Assembly (NCBI RefSeq): GCF_003205495.1
Contig: NZ_QJRX01000002.1
Coordinates: forward strand, 1-64,000
Reading direction: 5' to 3'
DNA from: Aquipseudomonas alcaligenes
GTDB taxonomy: Bacteria; Pseudomonadota; Gammaproteobacteria; Pseudomonadales; Pseudomonadaceae
DNA length: 64,000 nucleotides
The notes under the pieces are model-generated. The model was not told the origin of the DNA. It worked only from the letters and a program-made list of their open reading frames with translations, and did not search any database. Within the stretch, counting starts at the first letter, position 1. The number at the start of each line of letters is the position of its first letter. The translations under genes and the position numbers were made by a program. This document shows positions 22,518-30,953 of the stretch, one piece after another.

Positions 22518-23465
22518 ATGCAAATCAAACTCGCCAACCCCCGCGGCTTCTGCGCCGGCGTCGACCGTGCCATCGAGATCGTCAATCGCGCGCTGGAAGT
22601 GTTCGGCGCACCGATCTACGTGCGCCACGAAGTGGTGCATAACAAGTTCGTGGTCGAGGACCTGCGTGCCCGCGGTGCGGTGTTCGTCGAAGAGCTGGAT
22701 CAGGTGCCGGACAACGTCATCGTCATCTTCAGCGCCCACGGCGTGTCCCAGGCCGTGCGCCAGGAAGCGGAGCGCCGCGGCCTCAAGGTGTTCGACGCCA
22801 CCTGCCCGCTGGTGACCAAGGTGCATATGGAAGTCGCGCGCTACAGCCGCGACGGCCGCGAGTGCATTCTGATCGGCCACGAGGGGCACCCGGAAGTCGA
22901 GGGCACCATGGGGCAGTACGATGCCAGCAATGGCGGCGCCATCTACCTGGTCGAAGACGAGGCCGACGTGGCGGCCCTGCAGGTGCGCGACGCCGAGAAT
23001 CTGGCCTTCGTCACCCAGACCACTCTGTCGATGGACGATACCAGCAAGGTCATCGATGCCCTGCGCGCCAAGTTCCCCAGCATTGGCGGCCCGCGCAAGG
23101 ACGACATCTGCTACGCCACTCAGAACCGGCAGGATGCGGTCAAGCAGCTGGCCGCCGAATGCGACGTGGTGCTGGTGGTCGGCAGCCCCAACAGCTCCAA
23201 CTCCAATCGCCTGCGCGAACTGGCCGAGCGTATCGGTACACCGGCCTACCTGATCGACGGTGCGGAAGATCTGGCGCGCGAGTGGTTTGCCAATGTGCAG
23301 CGCATCGGTATCACCGCCGGCGCCTCGGCCCCCGAAGTGCTGGTGCGTGGTGTGGTGGAGCAGCTGCGCGAGTGGGGGGCGGTGGGTGCAGAGGAACTGG
23401 ATGGGCGGCCGGAGAATGTGACCTTCTCGATGCCGAAGGAGTTGAGGGTTAGGGCGGTAGACTAG
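22518..23465 (+). CDS. ispH: HMBPP reductase IspH (LytB)
   Basis: The last enzyme of the MEP pathway, reducing HMBPP to IPP and DMAPP with a [4Fe-4S] cluster. The 315 residues show the cluster-ligand segments [12 protein letters not shown] (near residue 12), [11 protein letters not shown] (near 97) and a later Cys in DDICYAT (about 197), plus the substrate-binding NSSNSNRL. Its IPP/DMAPP supplies ispB at 10.7 kb. It converges with the pilE operon on a shared hairpin. Confidence 0.96.
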   Translation: MQIKLANPRGFCAGVDRAIEIVNRALEVFGAPIYVRHEVVHNKFVVEDLRARGAVFVEELDQVPDNVIVIFSAHGVSQAVRQEAERRGLKVFDATCPLVTKVHMEVARYSRDGRECILIGHEGHPEVEGTMGQYDASNGGAIYLVEDEADVAALQVRDAENLAFVTQTTLSMDDTSKVIDALRAKFPSIGGPRKDDICYATQNRQDAVKQLAAECDVVLVVGSPNSSNSNRLRELAERIGTPAYLIDGAEDLAREWFANVQRIGITAGASAPEVLVRGVVEQLREWGAVGAEELDGRPENVTFSMPKELRVRAVD

Positions 23466-23491
23466 AAAAAGGCCTGGTATTAGCAGGCCTT
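23464..23491 (-). terminator. Terminator of the minor-pilin operon
   Basis: AAGGCCTG and CAGGCCTT (23469-23476 and 23484-23491). On the minus strand the stem is followed by TTTTT, so it mainly ends the pilE side; on the plus strand the U-tract is poor. Confidence 0.75.
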
Positions 23492-23507
23492 CCTGATTGT
23501 GGTGATT

Positions 23508-23933
23508 TCACTTCCAGCACTGGTCTAAGGGCTTTGTACCCGTCCGCCCCTTGTCGCCTATAGCGTTTAATGTCAGGTTTCCACAACCAGTATCACCGAA
23601 TCGTTGTGTTGCTGTGAGAGTGTATCCTCCATCCCCTGCAACTGAACTGACACTCAATTCATAATATCCATTTTCCGATCGCACAACTGTGCCTGATGTA
23701 TTGCGCAGGGCAAGTAAATTGATGTCGGCGCCGCTGGTTACATAACGGTTGTTCTGTGCAAAAAAACGCTCCTGACGTGCAGCGGCCTCACTCAAAAGAG
23801 CATGTCCTTCTGAACGGCTGCTGCGAGTGAGGTACTCGGTATAGTTCGGGATGGCGATGGCTGCCAGTATTCCGACAACCACCACCGCTATCATCAATTC
23901 AATTAGGGTGAAACCGGATTGCCTGTTGGTCAT
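23508..23933 (-). CDS. pilE: Type IV minor pilin PilE
   Basis: A minor pilin of the tip/priming complex. The 141-residue prepilin has a 7-residue leader (MTNRQSG) cut by PilD before [22 protein letters not shown], with Glu5 present. A C-terminal cysteine pair (GCGN and QCWK) would form the D-loop disulfide. Its ATG overlaps the TGA of pilY1, so the two are coupled and no pilY2 intervenes as it does in PAO1. PilE connects the priming complex to the major pilin, here the unusually short PilA at 53285. Confidence 0.93.
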   Translation of the reverse strand: MTNRQSGFTLIELMIAVVVVGILAAIAIPNYTEYLTRSSRSEGHALLSEAAARQERFFAQNNRYVTSGADINLLALRNTSGTVVRSENGYYELSVSSVAGDGGYTLTATQRFGDTGCGNLTLNAIGDKGRTGTKPLDQCWK

Positions 23934-26900
23934 TGGAATTCCTCGGGAATGATATGCCAGCTCTGGCGACCAGAAGTGTTGGGGTCGTCACCTACGACAG
24001 CCGGATCCCCCGAGCCATCGCTGCCAAAGACTTTGTTTCCAGGTGCAAGAGTGAAGCCTCCGATAGCAGGGAAGCGTCTTCCTGAAACAATATCCCCTGC
24101 GGCACCGTACTGGTCTTTAGCACTGACGATTTTATCGTTGTTCAGATCAAGTACATTGAATTTGGTGCGTCCGCCCGTGGCTGCGTCAATGCCGTAGAGC
24201 CAAGTATCAGCACCCGCTGCACAGGGGTCTTCATTGGGGGTCAGGCTGGCAAAAAATAGCACCCTGCCGATGGCTGACATATTGTTTATCACCATTTCGC
24301 CTTTCAGTTGATTTCCCACTGACAAGTCAAGCGCCCAGCCCCAGCGCTCGACAGATGAATCGTGGGTGATCTTATTCGAGTCGGCGTTAGGGTTGCTGGC
24401 GTTGTAGTCCTTGAACCATTTGACAGGATTCTCACTCAGCAAGCGAATGTCGTTTATGTCGTTCTGAGTTGCATCGCCAATGACTGCGCCGTCGACTTGT
24501 AGTGAGAAGCTTTGCGCCTGCAGATTATTACGTTCTGTCGCTTTTGCCGTAGAGAGTGAAGTCCTCTGTCGCTTAGTCTGGCGATCCCAGACGCCGTAGA
24601 GTGTCATGGCTCGACTTGTATCGACATTGGCGTCGCTACTTTCAAAATACTTGCCGGTGCCAATCAGCACCAAGTAGCCAATCCTGGACGGATGGCGAAC
24701 TATTGATGGTTGAATAGTAATGGCTTGGCGTTTTTCAGAGCCACTTACAGAGTCCCGAGCTGTAAATATCGGCGTGCCTCCGTAGGAGATGCTGAAATCA
24801 TTAACGGTGACATTTGTGAGTGAGGTACGTGCAAATGGATCTCCCGTCAAAGCGGTTAGTGTGCTGCCTGAGCCAGTTGTGCTCACGGTGGGTACCAGAT
24901 CAAAGCGCCACAGATTACCTTGAAGGTCGCCTGCATAAGCGTAATCGACTAGGCCGTCACCATTGTTGTCTGCGCCGCGGACACTGGATAGTCCGTTGGG
25001 CAAAGTTGCACCGGACTCGACAACTGGCGGTACAGTCAGCTTCTTCAACAGGGCACCTGTTTTGATGTCAATGATCATCATGGCTGCTCGGTCGTTGGTG
25101 CTGTTGTAGCCATTGCCCATCAGGACAGCCCATTGGCCGGAGTGTAGGCGGACAACTTCCGGCTGAGCGAAGGTGTAACCCAGATCACTGTCTGTAGTCG
25201 AGTCAAACTCCCAAAGCAGCTTGATTCTGTCTGGGTCGGTAATGTCTAGAGCAAATAGTGCTTTTCCACCTGCTCTTAATGTCCCTATCAGTACTGTTCG
25301 CCAGCCTTCATCGCTTCCGTTGCCAAAGTAAACATCTCGAACAACAGGGCTGCCGTCGACAAAGTAGCGATGCTCGGCGCCGGTATAGTTCTGGCCAGTG
25401 AGGCGATAAAGATTCTTGATGACTTCGGTAGGTATGAATGCAAATTCCTCTACGCCAGTTGATGCGTTGAAGCCATGCAGCATTCCGTCATTACCGCCCA
25501 CATAGATCATTTCCTTGCGTAAAGGCTTTTTGTTGGCTGCTTTAAAGGCAGCATAGCTTTGGTAGCCATTGATGCTGCCAGTAGGGTTTTCGATGGCGTC
25601 AGCTTGATAGGACAGGTAACCAGGGGTGCCAACAACTACGGGGCTGGAGTTCACTATATCGCCAAGGATTGTGCTGCGTGCACGGAAGGAGGGGCTAGTA
25701 GCGCCTTCCAGGCTGCGGTCTCCTCTAATGTAGTCAACTCTTTGCGGGCCTCTGCTGTCTGTAGCACCGACCAAGCTCTCCGGGTTGATGTTGAGCAGGT
25801 TTTGCATCGTTCCCAGATTGTTCCAAGTGAAATTTTTCAACCCTGTTGTTGGATTGGTCGAATCCTTGATCATGACCTTTCGAGTGTCGGCTGCGAGGTT
25901 TTGGTTCGCTGCTTGCGCTTTCCATTGGATTGTTTGCAGGCCACTAGCATCGATCTTGGTTTTGATGAGTTCCCCGCTCCAATCTGTGCTGGAGAATTGA
26001 GTGGCGTAGACATTGCTCTGAATCGCGCTGTCATCCGCATCGGATACAAAGGAGGCGGATACTGCCGGACGCGCTGCAGTGGCGGTACGCTCGGCAATGC
26101 GGTTCAGGATATCCTTGAATGCTTGAACCATGGCATCGGGGCTGTCGACGCTGAAGAATTCGCCGCGAGAGTTGATTGCTGCGTGCCAAAGATCGTAAAC
26201 ATTATTAGGGCTATCTGCTGAAGCCGCAGGCCAGGCACGGTTTCCGCTTGCCAAGTTTTCATAGCCAGTGCCACCGAACGTTCCCTGGCTAGGGTCCCAT
26301 TGCAGTCCTGGTTGACTCATGGCGCTGGTCAGGCCGAGGCCCATGGTGAAATTGACCATGTGTTGCCAAGTGGCCGGGTCATTGCGTGCATCCCAATAGG
26401 CTGTCGCAGGATTATTGTTCTTGAATGGCGTGAAGGGCTGCAGGCGATTGGCCAGGCCCGTTCTGAGGTCTGTCGCCCAATAGTGGAATGCCAAGTCTGC
26501 CACTGTTTGCTGCTGGCTATCGGCGTAAGGCGGGCGTGTACCGTTATAAACGGTGCCATCCGGAAGCGTTGTGCTGGAAGAGTCGTCCTTGTAATCGGCC
26601 GGCTGAGTAAAGCCCTGGTTCCAGATACCGTCCGTCATCAGAATGTGATAGCTGGGGCGGCAGGCATATGTATTGCCAGTGGTGTTTGTCTGGCTGTTGT
26701 CATTTGGATACTTCTGCCAGGGGGTGGCGGTCTTGAAGAACTCGCCCGCCCTGTACATGGCGCCGCGCAGAGGTGTACTGCCGTCGAAGGGGGGGTCCTG
26801 CAGCCAGGCCATCAACTGACCTTTATGGGCGTTGGTGTACTCGCGGAGCCTGTTATCTTGGCAGTTGGCTGTATTGCCTCCAGTGAAGGTTGTGCAGTTG

Positions 26901-27892
26901 GTCAAGTTCTGCCAGGTAAGACGTACTTCTGGTGGGAGGCTGGCGAAGGCGATCTGGGCAGCGGACTGAGTCGCAAGGGCGCGATTGCGATAGAAGGAGT
27001 ACCAGATGGCGAAATTGCTGCGTTCATCGGTGCCCGCTGCAGCATCGTCAGCACGTGGCTGGCCAGAAGTAGCGGAAACGAATACAAGGCGGTAGCAGTC
27101 TTCGTCGGCAGGGTCTGTGGCGGTGCAGTTGGTTAAACTGTTATCACGAACGTAGTAATAGGCTTGGCGGCCTACTTGGCGAGCATCAATAGTAACTGTG
27201 TAATTGTTATTGCTGCGGCTGCAGGTTGCTCCAACGCCACTCAGTGTATCTGGGCGTGTGGAGACGCTAACTGTACAGCCAGTACCTGTAGTGGTCCGGG
27301 TGACAGTAAAGGATACGCCTGATGTAGTGCGTGATAGCGAACTACCATTGGCAATGCCGCTACTGAAGGCGTCTTGGAAATAGAAGTCGGCCGCCGGGTT
27401 TCGTGCGAAACGGCTGGAGGTGTTGCTATAACCGTAAGCAGTGGTATTGGGTAGTGTTCCCCGAGGGTCGTATGTCCAAGTCACACGATAATCGGTGGAC
27501 AGGTTGTAGCTGCCGCGTCCTGAATTGAAGCCGTTGTTGAAGGCGTTGGTGAAGCTGGTGCTGAATGGGGTTGCCGCCACATTGCCGTTGCTGTCGTAGC
27601 GAGTCGGAATACGGTAGGTGACGTTGGGGTTGTAGTATAGCGGGTTGAATGCCGATGACTTGGCCCTGCGGGTTTCATGTACGCCGTTGATAGCGTCGGG
27701 TACAAAGGCCCAACGCATACTGCCCGAGTCGTCAATGGTCAGGAGCAGGTTGGGTGCCACAGTCTCGTTGAGGATCAGTGGTTTCTGGCTGATATTGAGT
27801 GCCGCCCCGCTGGCTTGCAGGGTGCCGGCAAAGTAAAGGCCAAAGCCCAGTGCAGAGAACAGGGAACGGCTTTTGAACATTGATGCGATCAT
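23930..27892 (-). CDS. pilY1: Type IV pilus tip adhesin/anti-retraction protein PilY1
   Basis: A 1320-residue exported protein, longer than PAO1 PilY1 (about 1160). An N-terminal signal peptide ends near QASGA. A von Willebrand A-like region has the MIDAS pattern DDSGS at residues 54-58. The C-terminal PilC-type beta-propeller shows YVGGNDGMLHGF and a calcium-loop DNNGDGLVD near residue 975; a second EF-hand-like loop DLNNDKIVSAKD lies further on. Family members promote pilus extension, adhesion and surface sensing. The start at 27892 has GGGGAG seven bases upstream. G+C is visibly below the flanking housekeeping genes, as is common for surface-exposed pilus proteins. Confidence 0.94.
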   Translation of the reverse strand: MIASMFKSRSLFSALGFGLYFAGTLQASGAALNISQKPLILNETVAPNLLLTIDDSGSMRWAFVPDAINGVHETRRAKSSAFNPLYYNPNVTYRIPTRYDSNGNVAATPFSTSFTNAFNNGFNSGRGSYNLSTDYRVTWTYDPRGTLPNTTAYGYSNTSSRFARNPAADFYFQDAFSSGIANGSSLSRTTSGVSFTVTRTTTGTGCTVSVSTRPDTLSGVGATCSRSNNNYTVTIDARQVGRQAYYYVRDNSLTNCTATDPADEDCYRLVFVSATSGQPRADDAAAGTDERSNFAIWYSFYRNRALATQSAAQIAFASLPPEVRLTWQNLTNCTTFTGGNTANCQDNRLREYTNAHKGQLMAWLQDPPFDGSTPLRGAMYRAGEFFKTATPWQKYPNDNSQTNTTGNTYACRPSYHILMTDGIWNQGFTQPADYKDDSSSTTLPDGTVYNGTRPPYADSQQQTVADLAFHYWATDLRTGLANRLQPFTPFKNNNPATAYWDARNDPATWQHMVNFTMGLGLTSAMSQPGLQWDPSQGTFGGTGYENLASGNRAWPAASADSPNNVYDLWHAAINSRGEFFSVDSPDAMVQAFKDILNRIAERTATAARPAVSASFVSDADDSAIQSNVYATQFSSTDWSGELIKTKIDASGLQTIQWKAQAANQNLAADTRKVMIKDSTNPTTGLKNFTWNNLGTMQNLLNINPESLVGATDSRGPQRVDYIRGDRSLEGATSPSFRARSTILGDIVNSSPVVVGTPGYLSYQADAIENPTGSINGYQSYAAFKAANKKPLRKEMIYVGGNDGMLHGFNASTGVEEFAFIPTEVIKNLYRLTGQNYTGAEHRYFVDGSPVVRDVYFGNGSDEGWRTVLIGTLRAGGKALFALDITDPDRIKLLWEFDSTTDSDLGYTFAQPEVVRLHSGQWAVLMGNGYNSTNDRAAMMIIDIKTGALLKKLTVPPVVESGATLPNGLSSVRGADNNGDGLVDYAYAGDLQGNLWRFDLVPTVSTTGSGSTLTALTGDPFARTSLTNVTVNDFSISYGGTPIFTARDSVSGSEKRQAITIQPSIVRHPSRIGYLVLIGTGKYFESSDANVDTSRAMTLYGVWDRQTKRQRTSLSTAKATERNNLQAQSFSLQVDGAVIGDATQNDINDIRLLSENPVKWFKDYNASNPNADSNKITHDSSVERWGWALDLSVGNQLKGEMVINNMSAIGRVLFFASLTPNEDPCAAGADTWLYGIDAATGGRTKFNVLDLNNDKIVSAKDQYGAAGDIVSGRRFPAIGGFTLAPGNKVFGSDGSGDPAVVGDDPNTSGRQSWHIIPEEFQ

Positions 27893-27930
27893 TGAGTTTC
27901 TCCCCGGAAGCGAGTGTCCGAGCTGCACGT

Positions 27931-28494
27931 TTAGTTGCTTTCAATCAGCCCTTTCGAGTTGAGCGCGACTGTTGTCCTGATGGCGGCCTGGCTGCCGTTA
28001 TTGCTGGCCATGCCATTGATCTCATAGCGAAATACGCCTATACCCATGGCGCTATTGCCATACTCCGGGTTTTCATTTTCGCCGGTGTCACTGCCAGCAG
28101 GTGCTGGGATTGCGTACCAGCGTGCAGCGCCGGTCATGACCGTGCCATCATTGGGCGAGTAAACCTGAGCGCTGGCCATATCTAGGCGATAGTCTGGCGT
28201 GCGATTCAGAAGACATAGTTTGCGTAACGGGATATTCGCGCAATCGTCAGTCGGCTCCTGTGGGCCGCGTGCAACTGTTCGCCGCTCGCCGTCACGGGTG
28301 GCGGCGTCGGCCACATTCATAAGCTGCTTGCTCTCTATCAAGTTTCCCGTGATGCGCGACTCCAGTGAAACTTCGCGTAAGTTGGCAATTGCCAGTACGG
28401 TAATGATAAGAAGAAATACTAGGGCAATGACCAAGCTGACACCTTTCTGGGTTCTGATGAGAACTGGTCGCGCGGCATGTGGAGTATGTTTCAT
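27931..28494 (-). CDS. pilX: Type IV minor pilin PilX
   Basis: A 187-residue GspK/PilX-like minor pilin. The processing region is QKG then VSLVIALVFLLIITVLA, without a Glu at mature position 5, as expected for GspK-type tip pilins. The body contains an N-terminal helix (SRITGNLIESKQLMNVADAA) and two cysteines (DDCAN and KLCLL). Its ATG overlaps the pilW stop (ATGA), and pilY1 starts 38 bp after its stop. It belongs to the tip complex PilV-W-X-FimU. Confidence 0.9.
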   Translation of the reverse strand: MKHTPHAARPVLIRTQKGVSLVIALVFLLIITVLAIANLREVSLESRITGNLIESKQLMNVADAATRDGERRTVARGPQEPTDDCANIPLRKLCLLNRTPDYRLDMASAQVYSPNDGTVMTGAARWYAIPAPAGSDTGENENPEYGNSAMGIGVFRYEINGMASNNGSQAAIRTTVALNSKGLIESN

Positions 28495-29258
28495 GGCATT
28501 AGATTCCTCATGCTGGTGCTAGTAGAAAGCATGGTGTATAGCTTTTTGTCAGTTTGTGTGGTTCCGAACCAGTGCGTGTAAGTTGTGCTGGTGACGCCTT
28601 TTGTAATTTCGGTGGGGCTGGCGGCCAGTATCGAGAACTGCAGGGCGCGTATTGTTTCATTGGCGGCCGGTGCGGTGGTGTATTTGGAAACAATCTTCTC
28701 GTCGTTGTTGTTGACGCCATATTCAAAGCGTACCGCAGATATATTGGCGGCAATGACACTGAGGGTGCCGTTGTTGCCTTTGCAGGCAAGCTGAAGCGAG
28801 TTGTCGGCATCGGCGGGGTCGGTGTCGACCAAGGTGTAGAACTCAACTACTGCATCGGTAGCCACATAGGGTCGTGCGGGAATATTGGCAATGTCGTCAC
28901 CCGTGCAGGTTTTGGAGCCAGTGAAGGCAGGTTGATAGCGGATGCAAAAAGAAGTGTCGCTAACTTTCTTGGCGACCTGGCCTGCGCTCATGATTCCGCA
29001 GTCGGCGGTTGACGTTGCTGGGAAGGTGTATTCCATTTCAACGTCGGGCGCGCGTCTAAAACCTGTCTTGGACAGGGCTTGCTCCAGAATCAGAATAGAA
29101 AATCGGGCGTTCTCAAGATTTCCTCCCTGACTCTGCTGGTACAGGTTGTTCTCTTTGTTATCGAGGTAAACCTGGGTGACACCTAGGATTAGGAAAGTGC
29201 TGATGAGGAGTGAAATCATGACCTCAATTAGCGATAGGCCAGCCTGCTTGTGTGTCAT
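28491..29258 (-). CDS. pilW: Type IV minor pilin PilW
   Basis: A 255-residue GspJ-type minor pilin starting MTHKQAGLSLIEVMISL, with cleavage after Gly7 and Glu5 present. It is the largest minor pilin of the set, as in other Pseudomonas. A longer frame to 29411 runs into pilV and is rejected. The start overlaps the pilV stop by one base (TAATG). In P. aeruginosa PilW works with PilX and PilY1 in priming and in c-di-GMP surface signalling. Confidence 0.9.
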   Translation of the reverse strand: MTHKQAGLSLIEVMISLLISTFLILGVTQVYLDNKENNLYQQSQGGNLENARFSILILEQALSKTGFRRAPDVEMEYTFPATSTADCGIMSAGQVAKKVSDTSFCIRYQPAFTGSKTCTGDDIANIPARPYVATDAVVEFYTLVDTDPADADNSLQLACKGNNGTLSVIAANISAVRFEYGVNNNDEKIVSKYTTAPAANETIRALQFSILAASPTEITKGVTSTTYTHWFGTTQTDKKLYTMLSTSTSMRNLMP

Positions 29259-29770
29259 TACAGTTCTCCCCTCAGGCGGAATCGGCATACACCGGGGTCT
29301 GGGTTGGCGGCGGCAGAGGCGTCTAGGCAGCCATCGCCGGGCGCACGCCAGGCAATCTGAATTTCTACGGCCTGGCCAGCAGCACATACGCCGGGGCTGG
29401 GAGAGCGGCACACATAGAATTGATCCGCCAGCGCTTCGGCATCAGGCAGCATCAGGCGTACCTTATTGGCCCAGCAGGTTAGTTGCTTGGCTGTGTCGTT
29501 GGCTTGTATTGGGGATGCAGTGTCACAGGTTCCGGCGCTGGGCAGCGTTGTCAGCAGGTAGTCGTTGAGCGCGGAGGGGTTGGCGCGAATCTGCTCGAGT
29601 AAATTGCTGGCCAGCATCGCAGCGTTATTGCGCTGAACCGAGTCTGCCGTGTACTGAATGCCGCGACCCTGCATGGCTACGAGCCCAAGAATGCCAATCG
29701 TCAGCAATATCAAGGTAACCATGACCTCTATGAGGCTGAAGCCCTGGTGGCGTTGGTGAGTGTGCTTCAT
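29258..29770 (-). CDS. pilV: Type IV minor pilin PilV
   Basis: A 170-residue GspI-type minor pilin: leader MKHTHQRHQG, then FSLIEVMVTLILLTIGILGL with Glu5. Five to six cysteines in the body suggest disulfides. The ATG at 29770 overlaps the fimU stop (ATGA); a TTG three codons upstream is possible but less likely. It is part of the tip complex. Confidence 0.9.
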   Translation of the reverse strand: MKHTHQRHQGFSLIEVMVTLILLTIGILGLVAMQGRGIQYTADSVQRNNAAMLASNLLEQIRANPSALNDYLLTTLPSAGTCDTASPIQANDTAKQLTCWANKVRLMLPDAEALADQFYVCRSPSPGVCAAGQAVEIQIAWRAPGDGCLDASAAANPDPGVCRFRLRGEL

Positions 29771-30258
29771 GGCACGCAATCTCCCAGAAGAGTGGTATCG
29801 CTATCATGACCGCGGTTATGTATGCGGCTACTGCCGCTGGGTTCGATGGTTACCAAATAAGCAAAGTTGGCCATGTCATCCCTGCAAACGATGATCCGAG
29901 TCTCTCCTACCGAGGAGGAGGCACCGTTAGAGCTGTAGGTCAGGCTCAGGGGGCTTGGCGAGGTTGCAATGTCGGCTTGGCCGGTATCAAAGGTTTCTCG
30001 CCTGAGAACTTCTGTGCTGGTTGAAACTGTCCAGACATTCCCTGCATTGCTTATGGTCACAGGTGTTCTGCGTATGACTGCTTCGGCACGGGCAAACTGC
30101 ATCAGGCTATTGATGGTCTGCGCTTGTGCCTCGACTTGTTGATTGCGCACCATGCGAGTCAGATTGGGCGTGGCAATGGCAAGGGCAATGCCTAGCAGGC
30201 TGATGGTGATCATCAGCTCTATCAGGCTGAATCCTTTTGTGCTCGGGCGACACGGCAT
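29767..30258 (-). CDS. fimU: Type IV minor pilin FimU
   Basis: A 163-residue GspH-type minor pilin: leader MPCRPSTKG, then FSLIELMITISLLGIALAIATP. GAGGAGAAGATC before the ATG is a strong ribosome binding site and fixes the start. FimU links the tip complex to PilE and the shaft in P. aeruginosa. The C terminus ends with Cys (LLGDCVP), and another Cys lies in IIVCRDD. The gap to the annotated fimT stop is unusually long, see the fimT entry. Confidence 0.9.
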   Translation of the reverse strand: MPCRPSTKGFSLIELMITISLLGIALAIATPNLTRMVRNQQVEAQAQTINSLMQFARAEAVIRRTPVTISNAGNVWTVSTSTEVLRRETFDTGQADIATSPSPLSLTYSSNGASSSVGETRIIVCRDDMANFAYLVTIEPSGSSRIHNRGHDSDTTLLGDCVP

Positions 30259-30275
30259 GATCTTCTCCTCATGGT

Positions 30276-30363
30276 CTACTTGCATACTCCCTCAGCGGCA
30301 TTCCAGATGTCACAGTGCTCTGGATGGCTGGCGTCATAGTCCGGATGACCGGTGGCGCTGGAG
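30276..30363 (-). other. Possible out-of-frame remainder of fimT
   Basis: Directly after the fimT stop, a shifted minus-strand frame continues to a TAG at 30276, just 17 bp before the fimU start. It reads like protein: GHPDYDASHPEHCDIW then AAEGVCK, with well-behaved codons. One missing base around 30400 would join it to fimT. This could be a frameshift in fimT or chance. Confidence 0.35.
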
Positions 30364-30873
30364 TTACTTGGTGCATCTGGAGCTGGCTTGCAGGTTTTCG
30401 GCGCGGGTGGCCTGGCGTACGCGGCCCTGTCGATTGAGGATGAGCTGCCAGGCGATTTTTCCCTCGGCGCATTGATAGAAGCGTCCGTTGCTGGCTGGAG
30501 TGGTACCGTTTGGGTGAAACAGGATGGTTTTGCCAAAGCCCGTCCATTCAAGATGCGTGTCTGGCTTGGTTTGGAATCTGTGCAGCAGAGTCGGAGTGTC
30601 TCCGCTGCGGCGAGTCATCCAGCCTTTTCTCCAGTCAGTTACACAGCTCAGTCCGTCAGTGCTGGCGCAAATTTCTACCTTTTGGCGATTTAGTATCGCA
30701 ACTGCGCGTCCCTGATGAAGTGATGTCAGTAGGGTTTCTCGCAAAGAGTCCTGCCTGTTCTTATTGATCAGGCTGACGAGGTTGGGGGTTGCAAGGGCGA
30801 TTGCCAGAGACAGCAGGCTGATGGTGAGGAGAGTTTCTAGCAGGCTGAAGGCTATCTGGTTTTTCCGGAGCAT
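30364..30873 (-). CDS. fimT: Type IV pseudopilin FimT
   Basis: A 169-residue GspH/FimT-type pilin starting MLRKNQIA then FSLLETLLTISLLSLAIALATP. Glu5 is present, but the residue before the cleavage site is Ala instead of the nearly invariant Gly. Near the C terminus lies GRVR, the GRxR motif reported for FimT proteins that bind DNA in natural transformation (Legionella FimT). The 3' end may be frameshifted: a shifted frame stays coding-like to 30276. It is the first gene of the minor-pilin operon and lies 80 bp from divergent thiO. Confidence 0.82.
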   Translation of the reverse strand: MLRKNQIAFSLLETLLTISLLSLAIALATPNLVSLINKNRQDSLRETLLTSLHQGRAVAILNRQKVEICASTDGLSCVTDWRKGWMTRRSGDTPTLLHRFQTKPDTHLEWTGFGKTILFHPNGTTPASNGRFYQCAEGKIAWQLILNRQGRVRQATRAENLQASSRCTK

Positions 30874-30953
30874 GTTGTATCCCTGTGATTGAGTTGCCGT
30901 CCTGGCAGCTAGGGGTTTAGACGTGCACCGGTGGTTATGCAAACGGAGGGCGT

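Noticed and set aside
30276..30551. Independent small gene in another minus-strand frame under fimT
   Set aside because: It lies mostly inside fimT and its first part is a shadow. Only the end beyond the fimT stop looks coding, which fits a fimT frameshift better than a separate gene.
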